A stretch of 64,000 nucleotides of DNA from the NCBI GenBank assembly GCA_934254675.1, contig CAKQLP010000006.1, positions 1-64,000 on the forward strand. The letters run 5' to 3'. Made by a program: the position numbers and the translations under genes. Of this stretch, positions 59,411 to 64,000 are shown piece after piece; position 1 is the stretch's first letter; every line of letters starts with the position of its first letter. The notes under the pieces are model-generated. The model did no database searches, was not told where the DNA came from, and saw nothing but the letters and a program-made list of their open reading frames with translations. This DNA is from an uncultured Alphaproteobacteria bacterium. GTDB lineage: Bacteria > Pseudomonadota > Alphaproteobacteria > RF32 > CAG-239.

Positions 59411-60127
59411 ATGAAAGAACTTAATTCATTGCCGTCGTATATGAAAATATTGTATAATAAAATATACGAAAATAAAGTGATGTGCGGACTATTGGATGAC
59501 AATAGAGTTGTTTCTTTATGCAAATTTGGATTAAATCGAAAAATTATATCAGATTTATTACGGGATATTTCTAAAAATGCGCATGTTTTGCAAATAGGTT
59601 TGACTTTTGGCGATGAACTGAACTGTGTTTATGAAAAAATTAAAAAACATGGAAAGTTGGATGTGTTTGATGTTTCTGAAACGCAGCTGAAGATAGCCAA
59701 AGAAAAATATGGATGGACAAATATTGAATTTAGCAATTATAACGCCGCTTTGCCTTGGGATGAAAAATATGATGTTGTGATTTGTTATAATCTTTTGCAA
59801 GAGTTGCCGTTGAAAACTCGTCAGCAGGTTATGGATAATGTTTTATCAAGCTTAACAACTGGCGGAAAAGCTGTTTTTATTGACTATGCCAAGCCAGAAT
59901 GGTGGCAAATAATAAAATGGCCGTTATTTTTATTTAACAGACTATACAAACCTTTTGCCGAAAGCTTATGGCAACAGCCTTTGGAGAGCTTTTGTCTAAA
60001 AAAAGATGGATATCGCTGGCATCACACATATTATGGTGGAAAATTATGGCAGAAAACAATTGCTGTCCCAAAAATTTTGAGCAATGAAGATGTGCGAAAA
60101 TTAACCCGCTTGTTTAATGGAAAATAA
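59411..60127 (+). CDS. rquA: Rhodoquinone biosynthesis methyltransferase-like protein RquA
   Basis: 238 residues, a class I SAM methyltransferase-like fold. The N-terminus has SYMKILYNKIYENKVMCGLLDDN. The SAM region is HVLQIGLTFGDEL, with DVFDVSETQL next. The RquA-type block is YDVVICYNLLQELPLKTRQQVMD, AVFIDYAKPEWWQ, LFNRLYKPFAESLW and WHHTYYGGKLWQKTIAV. These match RquA, which converts ubiquinone to rhodoquinone for anaerobic fumarate reduction. Start chosen by GAGGA eight bases before this ATG; a GTG overlapping the regulator stop is less likely. Assignment rests on motif recognition, not on a search. Confidence 0.75.
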   Translation: MKELNSLPSYMKILYNKIYENKVMCGLLDDNRVVSLCKFGLNRKIISDLLRDISKNAHVLQIGLTFGDELNCVYEKIKKHGKLDVFDVSETQLKIAKEKYGWTNIEFSNYNAALPWDEKYDVVICYNLLQELPLKTRQQVMDNVLSSLTTGGKAVFIDYAKPEWWQIIKWPLFLFNRLYKPFAESLWQQPLESFCLKKDGYRWHHTYYGGKLWQKTIAVPKILSNEDVRKLTRLFNGK

Positions 60128-60129
60128 AT

Positions 60130-61329
60130 TCATTCTCTACCATTTTTTTTCAGGGTTTGAATATTTAGTGGTTGCACACCTCGGATGGGCACATTTTTAC
60201 GATAGTCTGGAATTGCGTCTGTTTTTTGAGTTAAATCCGGTTCCAGAATTTTGTGAATCTTATCTAAAATTTGTTGCTGATCTTCTTTGATTTTTTGTCT
60301 GAAAGCAAGATACATCTCTTCTGCGCCCTTATATCCAGCCAGCGCCATATGCCGTGCGGCATCCAAAGTTATATAATTGCAACGATTGCATTTCTCGACG
60401 GTTGCTTTAACTTTGGGCTCGTTTAAGGTTTGCATGGAATTGCACCCAAAAGCGATTGAGGAAGATAGATATAATCCGCCTTGACCTAAAGAAATACAGG
60501 AGGCATCTCGATATTTTTGGCTTTTTGCCAGTATCTGCGCTTTTCCTGCGGGAACATTTTTTCGGGCATTATAAAGCGGATAAAAGGCAACCGCAAATTC
60601 TTTTTCGGCATCAAAAGTTTCTGAATAATGGGTGGAACAAAGTCTTTTAAAATCTTGAATAAAAACGTTAGAATAAGTGTTTCCATTTAGGCTTATGCCG
60701 ATAACTTTTAATTTTGCCATCTCGGACATGGCTTTTTTTCGGTCGATTTCACCTTTTTCTCCGGTTTTTAACTCGTTTTCTTCGTTGTACAGCAATTTTC
60801 GAACATTTTGCATAATTGCTTTGTTTTCTGGTGTATTAGGAATATATTTTGCGGCGAAATTGTGTAAATCTTTATTGTTTGAACAATACATATAACGAAT
60901 CAAATCTTTGCCGATATTGGGTTTGCTTTGAAAAATAAACATTCTGGATTTACTGGAATTCAGGTTCACAATGTCTCCTTTTTGCCCCTCTCGGCTTTCC
61001 ATAACTGTTGTAAGGTTATAGTGGTGTATTAACTCGCCATCAACTCTTTTCATGTTTATTGTGCTGTCATTGCGCCAATCATCTATATTCATGACATATT
61101 CGGTATTTTTTAGTAAAGAAAGACCGCCGATTATATCTTCTAAATCTTCAAAACGATCAAATTTTCCATCTGTCTTTTTTATGACAGTAGGTTGTTCCAC
61201 TCTTGAGATGGTTATCACATTTTCATCTTGTTTCTGTGTTTGGGCTGTTGCTTGTGTTGCATAGCCGGCAGTAGCGCTAAGCGCTGTTATTTTTAGTATT
61301 GTTTTTAACTTGTTTAAAAGTTCTGACAT
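60130..61329 (-). CDS. Hypothetical exported protein, 399 aa
   Basis: Signal peptide about 1-29 (ending ATAQ). The mature protein is soluble-looking, with SSKSRMFIFQSKPNIG, AKLKVIGISLNGNTYSNVFIQDF and DASCISLGQG as recognisable non-family segments and several cysteines (YMYCSNN, GCNSMQ, KCNRCNY). No known domain is recognised. It converges, two bases apart, with rquA. Confidence 0.6.
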   Translation of the reverse strand: MSELLNKLKTILKITALSATAGYATQATAQTQKQDENVITISRVEQPTVIKKTDGKFDRFEDLEDIIGGLSLLKNTEYVMNIDDWRNDSTINMKRVDGELIHHYNLTTVMESREGQKGDIVNLNSSKSRMFIFQSKPNIGKDLIRYMYCSNNKDLHNFAAKYIPNTPENKAIMQNVRKLLYNEENELKTGEKGEIDRKKAMSEMAKLKVIGISLNGNTYSNVFIQDFKRLCSTHYSETFDAEKEFAVAFYPLYNARKNVPAGKAQILAKSQKYRDASCISLGQGGLYLSSSIAFGCNSMQTLNEPKVKATVEKCNRCNYITLDAARHMALAGYKGAEEMYLAFRQKIKEDQQQILDKIHKILEPDLTQKTDAIPDYRKNVPIRGVQPLNIQTLKKNGRE

Positions 61330-61392
61330 AAATCCCTCTTCAATCTATTTTGCATAGAATAGCACAATTCTGTCTAAAATACCAGTTTTTTA

Positions 61393-61421
61393 TTGAAAAA
61401 AAAATCAGTCAAGGTTATAGT
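61393..61421 (+). promoter_or_regulatory. lysS promoter
   Basis: TTGAAA (61393-61398), exactly 17 bases, TATAGT (61416-61421), ending 39 bases before the lysS ATG. Confidence 0.6.
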
Positions 61422-61460
61422 CGGCATTAGTTTAGAATTTATTGATTAGGATGATAAAAA

Positions 61461-62933
61461 ATGGCAAATGAAACAAATATTCACAGAGAATCAAGATTGG
61501 CAAAATTAAAAACATTACAAGAAAAAGGTTATAACCCGTATCCTTATAAATTTGTGCCAACGATTTATGCCGCTGAGTTGCAGGAAAAATATAAAGATCT
61601 TCCAGCAGGAACAGACACGGAAGATCGTGTGACAGTGGCCGGTCGTGCAATGGCGGTGCGCAATAGCGGAATGTTTGTTGATATTAAAGATAAAAGCGGA
61701 AAAGTTCAGGCTTTTTGCTATAAAAAAATTTTACCGGAAGCAGATATGGAAATTTTAAAATGTCTGGATGTCGGTGATATGGTTGGTGTTAGCGGATTTG
61801 TACGCCGCACGCCGCGCGGTGAACTAACAATTGCCGCTGAAAAATTTGATATTATTGCAAAGTCTTTACAGACGTTGCCGGAAAAATTCCATGGCTTGAC
61901 AGATGTCGATGCACGATATCGCCAGCGTTATGTCGATTTTATTATGAACGATGACAGTAAAGAAATTTTCAAAAAACGTTGCCATATTACATCGGCCGTT
62001 CGTCGCTTTTTTGAACAGCATGAGTTTTTAGAAGTGGAAACACCAATGTTGCACCCGATTATGGGCGGTGCAAATGCAAAGCCGTTTATTACGCATCATA
62101 ACGCGTTGGATATGGATTTGTATTTAAGAATTGCTCCTGAACTTTATTTGAAAAAACTTGTTGTTGGCGGATTTGACCGCGTTTTTGAAATTGGACGTAA
62201 TTTTAGAAATGAAGGAATTGATAAAAATCATAATCCGGAATTTACCGGATTGGAGGCTTATCAAGCTTATGCTGATTATAATGATATGGCTGATTTAATT
62301 CAAAATCTTCTTCGTTTTGTTGCCCAAGAAGTGTTGGGAACACAGATTTTAAATATTGGGGGCAAAGAAGTTGACTTGTCAAAGCCGTTTATTCGTAAAT
62401 CTATTGTGGATTTAATTAAAGACAAAACCGGCATAGATTTGTTACAAGCCGAAACATTGGAACAAGCGCAGGAAATGGCTAAATCTGTCGGCGTTGATGC
62501 CGGGGCATGTAGTTGTTGGGGAAAAGTTGTGCAAGAAGTTTTTGATGAAAAAGTTGAGGCTTCTTTAGTTGAACCGACTTTTGTGATGGATATGCCTAGA
62601 GATGTTTCACCGCTTGCGAAAACTCATCGTTCTAATCCAAGATTGGTTGAACATTTTGACGCTTATTTAGGTGGTATGGAAATCGGTTGCGCCTATTCTG
62701 AACTTTCTAATCCTTTGGAACAAAGAGAGCGCTTTGAGGCGGAAGTTGCCGCTAGAGAAAAAGGGGATGATGAAGCTCAAATGTTAGATGAAGATTTTAT
62801 CAATGCTTTGGAAAACGGCTTTCCTCCGTCCGGCGGTATGGGAATGGGAATTGATCGTTTGGCAATCTTGTTTACAGGTGCGGAAACTATTCGCGATGTG
62901 ATTGCCTTTCCAACATTAAGAAAGAAAGATTAG
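61461..62933 (+). CDS. lysS: Lysyl-tRNA synthetase, class II
   Basis: 490 residues, full length. N-terminal OB-fold for anticodon binding (about 55-140: VTVAGRAMAVRNSGMFVDIKD), then class II motif 1 (FLEVETPMLHPIMGGANAKPF), motif 2 (FEIGRNFRNEGIDKNHNPEFT) and motif 3 (GMGMGIDRLAILFT). It charges tRNA-Lys. A class I LysK is the commoner form in Alphaproteobacteria, so a class II enzyme here is a useful marker. Followed three bases later by a deacetylase gene. Confidence 0.97.
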   Translation: MANETNIHRESRLAKLKTLQEKGYNPYPYKFVPTIYAAELQEKYKDLPAGTDTEDRVTVAGRAMAVRNSGMFVDIKDKSGKVQAFCYKKILPEADMEILKCLDVGDMVGVSGFVRRTPRGELTIAAEKFDIIAKSLQTLPEKFHGLTDVDARYRQRYVDFIMNDDSKEIFKKRCHITSAVRRFFEQHEFLEVETPMLHPIMGGANAKPFITHHNALDMDLYLRIAPELYLKKLVVGGFDRVFEIGRNFRNEGIDKNHNPEFTGLEAYQAYADYNDMADLIQNLLRFVAQEVLGTQILNIGGKEVDLSKPFIRKSIVDLIKDKTGIDLLQAETLEQAQEMAKSVGVDAGACSCWGKVVQEVFDEKVEASLVEPTFVMDMPRDVSPLAKTHRSNPRLVEHFDAYLGGMEIGCAYSELSNPLEQRERFEAEVAAREKGDDEAQMLDEDFINALENGFPPSGGMGMGIDRLAILFTGAETIRDVIAFPTLRKKD

Positions 62934-62936
62934 TCT

Positions 62937-64000
62937 ATGGTAAAAAGTAAAAAAGGACGGATATTTACTTTAACGTTGTTAGGAATAGTCCTTGTTGAAG
63001 GCATGATTGTCGCATATGATTTGTTGCATCAAAACACGGATAACTACGCATTGGCTTCTGCTGAGGAAATGGTTGAAAAACGTGAAGTTTTGGTGGAACC
63101 TTTTGTCTTTGAACCGCAGGTTCAATCGGAGATTGCGGCAAAATTGGTCAAGGTTAAAAATCTGTTGAGCACATCTTTGGTGGATGAAATTGTGAAAGTA
63201 AGCACGGAATCGGCAGTAACGGAACCGCAAAGTAAAGAAAAAAAAGAGGAGAATGTTTCCAATGTTTCTCCGGCATTAACTTTATCGAAAAACACGCTTA
63301 AAGAAATTAGCGGTGGCTCCGTAATGGTGGCCGTTGTTATTGATGATATGGGAGTAAGTGTGCCGCATACACGAGATATTTTGAGTTTAGAACGGCCGGT
63401 TACAGCTTCTTTTTTGACGTATGGCGCCGCAAATCGGAAACAGGTTTGCGAAGCTAAAGACAAAGGGTTTGAAGTTATGCTCCATGTTCCGATGATGCCT
63501 CACATAAAGGCAGATTTGGCTCCGGTCACATTGTCTCCTGATATGTCTGAAAGTGAAATAAGAAATGATTTGGCGCAAATGCTTGACAGATACAAAGGGT
63601 TAGGCATGAGGGGGATAAATAACCATATGGGTAGCTTATTTACAGAGGATGCTAAAAGTTTGGGCTATGTTATGCAAGAATTAAAGGAAAGAAATTTATT
63701 TTTTTTAGATTCTAAAACGACAGCAAAATCCGTTGGAGAAAAAACGGCTGCTGAATATGGGGTGCCATATATTGCTCGAGATGTATTTTTAGACAATGAA
63801 AATGACTATAATTATATTATGAAACAGTTGCGTCAAACTGAAAAAATTGCCCATATGCGCGGATATGCCGTGGCAATTGGTCATCCACGGACACAGACAT
63901 ATTTGGCTTTGCGCGATTGGATGAAAGAACTGCCGGAACGAAAAATTCGTTTAGTCCGCCTGGGAGATTTAGTGCGCGAAGTTAATAAAAAGAATAAAAA
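62937..64000 (+). CDS. Divergent polysaccharide deacetylase family protein, incomplete at the right edge
   Basis: The frame starts at ATG 62,937 and stays open for 354 codons to the window end. An N-terminal helix (about 9-24) anchors or exports it, followed by a Lys/Glu-rich spacer. The deacetylase domain has VAVVIDDMGVS, AASFLTYGA-like turn, VMLHVPMMP, GINNHMGS, FLDSKTT and AIGHPR, the last three being typical motifs of the divergent (COG2861) branch. It probably acts on envelope polysaccharide or binds it; activity is unproven for this branch. It starts three bases after lysS. Confidence 0.85.
   Translation, partial: MVKSKKGRIFTLTLLGIVLVEGMIVAYDLLHQNTDNYALASAEEMVEKREVLVEPFVFEPQVQSEIAAKLVKVKNLLSTSLVDEIVKVSTESAVTEPQSKEKKEENVSNVSPALTLSKNTLKEISGGSVMVAVVIDDMGVSVPHTRDILSLERPVTASFLTYGAANRKQVCEAKDKGFEVMLHVPMMPHIKADLAPVTLSPDMSESEIRNDLAQMLDRYKGLGMRGINNHMGSLFTEDAKSLGYVMQELKERNLFFLDSKTTAKSVGEKTAAEYGVPYIARDVFLDNENDYNYIMKQLRQTEKIAHMRGYAVAIGHPRTQTYLALRDWMKELPERKIRLVRLGDLVREVNKKNK

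Noticed and set aside
1..64000. CRISPR array or rRNA genes
   Set aside because: No regularly spaced repeats and no rRNA-like conserved stretches were seen on either strand.

Overview
The window reads as chromosome of an AT-rich alphaproteobacterium, most likely an uncultured gut- or host-associated relative of the Rhodospirillales. This is inferred from an ELM1-family protein, a GAAC-N7-GAAC LexA operator of the alphaproteobacterial type, MlaD/DUF2155 and DUF2066/AI-2E gene pairs, a divergent polysaccharide deacetylase, an RquA-type rhodoquinone methyltransferase and a pta-ackA pair. No rRNA, tRNA or CRISPR array was found.

Bases 1-8,900 look like an accessory island: a DUF3768 fragment, a RhuM-family gene, a short tyrosine recombinase with inverted motifs upstream, a 730-base stretch holding a terminator and two GC-rich hairpin units of 110 bases, then a complete type III restriction-modification operon (mod, a DUF3644 gene, res).

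Bases 8,900-27,400 are mostly minus-strand operons. One runs serS > HD phosphohydrolase > HAD phosphatase > membrane-anchored MEMO/AMMECR1-like protein > M49-like peptidase > small membrane protein > lipoprotein, with repeated stop-start overlaps. Then come secA with a pilin-like gene, a divergent parvulin, dnaJ/cbpA, ELM1 and yejAB.

Bases 27,500-36,500 hold accA, lexA with its own operator, a deoxyinosine glycosylase, a porin, two genes behind MerR-type promoters, and a type IV pilin-like gene. The pilin reading frame is separated from its ribosome binding site and ATG by a 15-base TC repeat that puts it one dinucleotide out of frame. It is the best candidate here for an undescribed switch. 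Its leader is built from palindromic and duplicated DNA, and two other genes in the window carry a related pilin-like core.

Bases 36,500-64,000 are mostly housekeeping: a muropeptide-recycling pair (LD-carboxypeptidase with Cys in place of Ser, and a Mur ligase), two M50-like membrane proteases, two tandem MCE proteins with DUF2155, a Gld-type ABC exporter operon, pta-ackA, DUF2066 with an AI-2E transporter, lepA, cmk, rsmE with a response regulator and rquA, lysS, and a deacetylase gene that runs off the end. RquA and pta-ackA together suggest an anaerobic or fermentative life, which is an inference. All calls come from reading the sequence; no database search was run.
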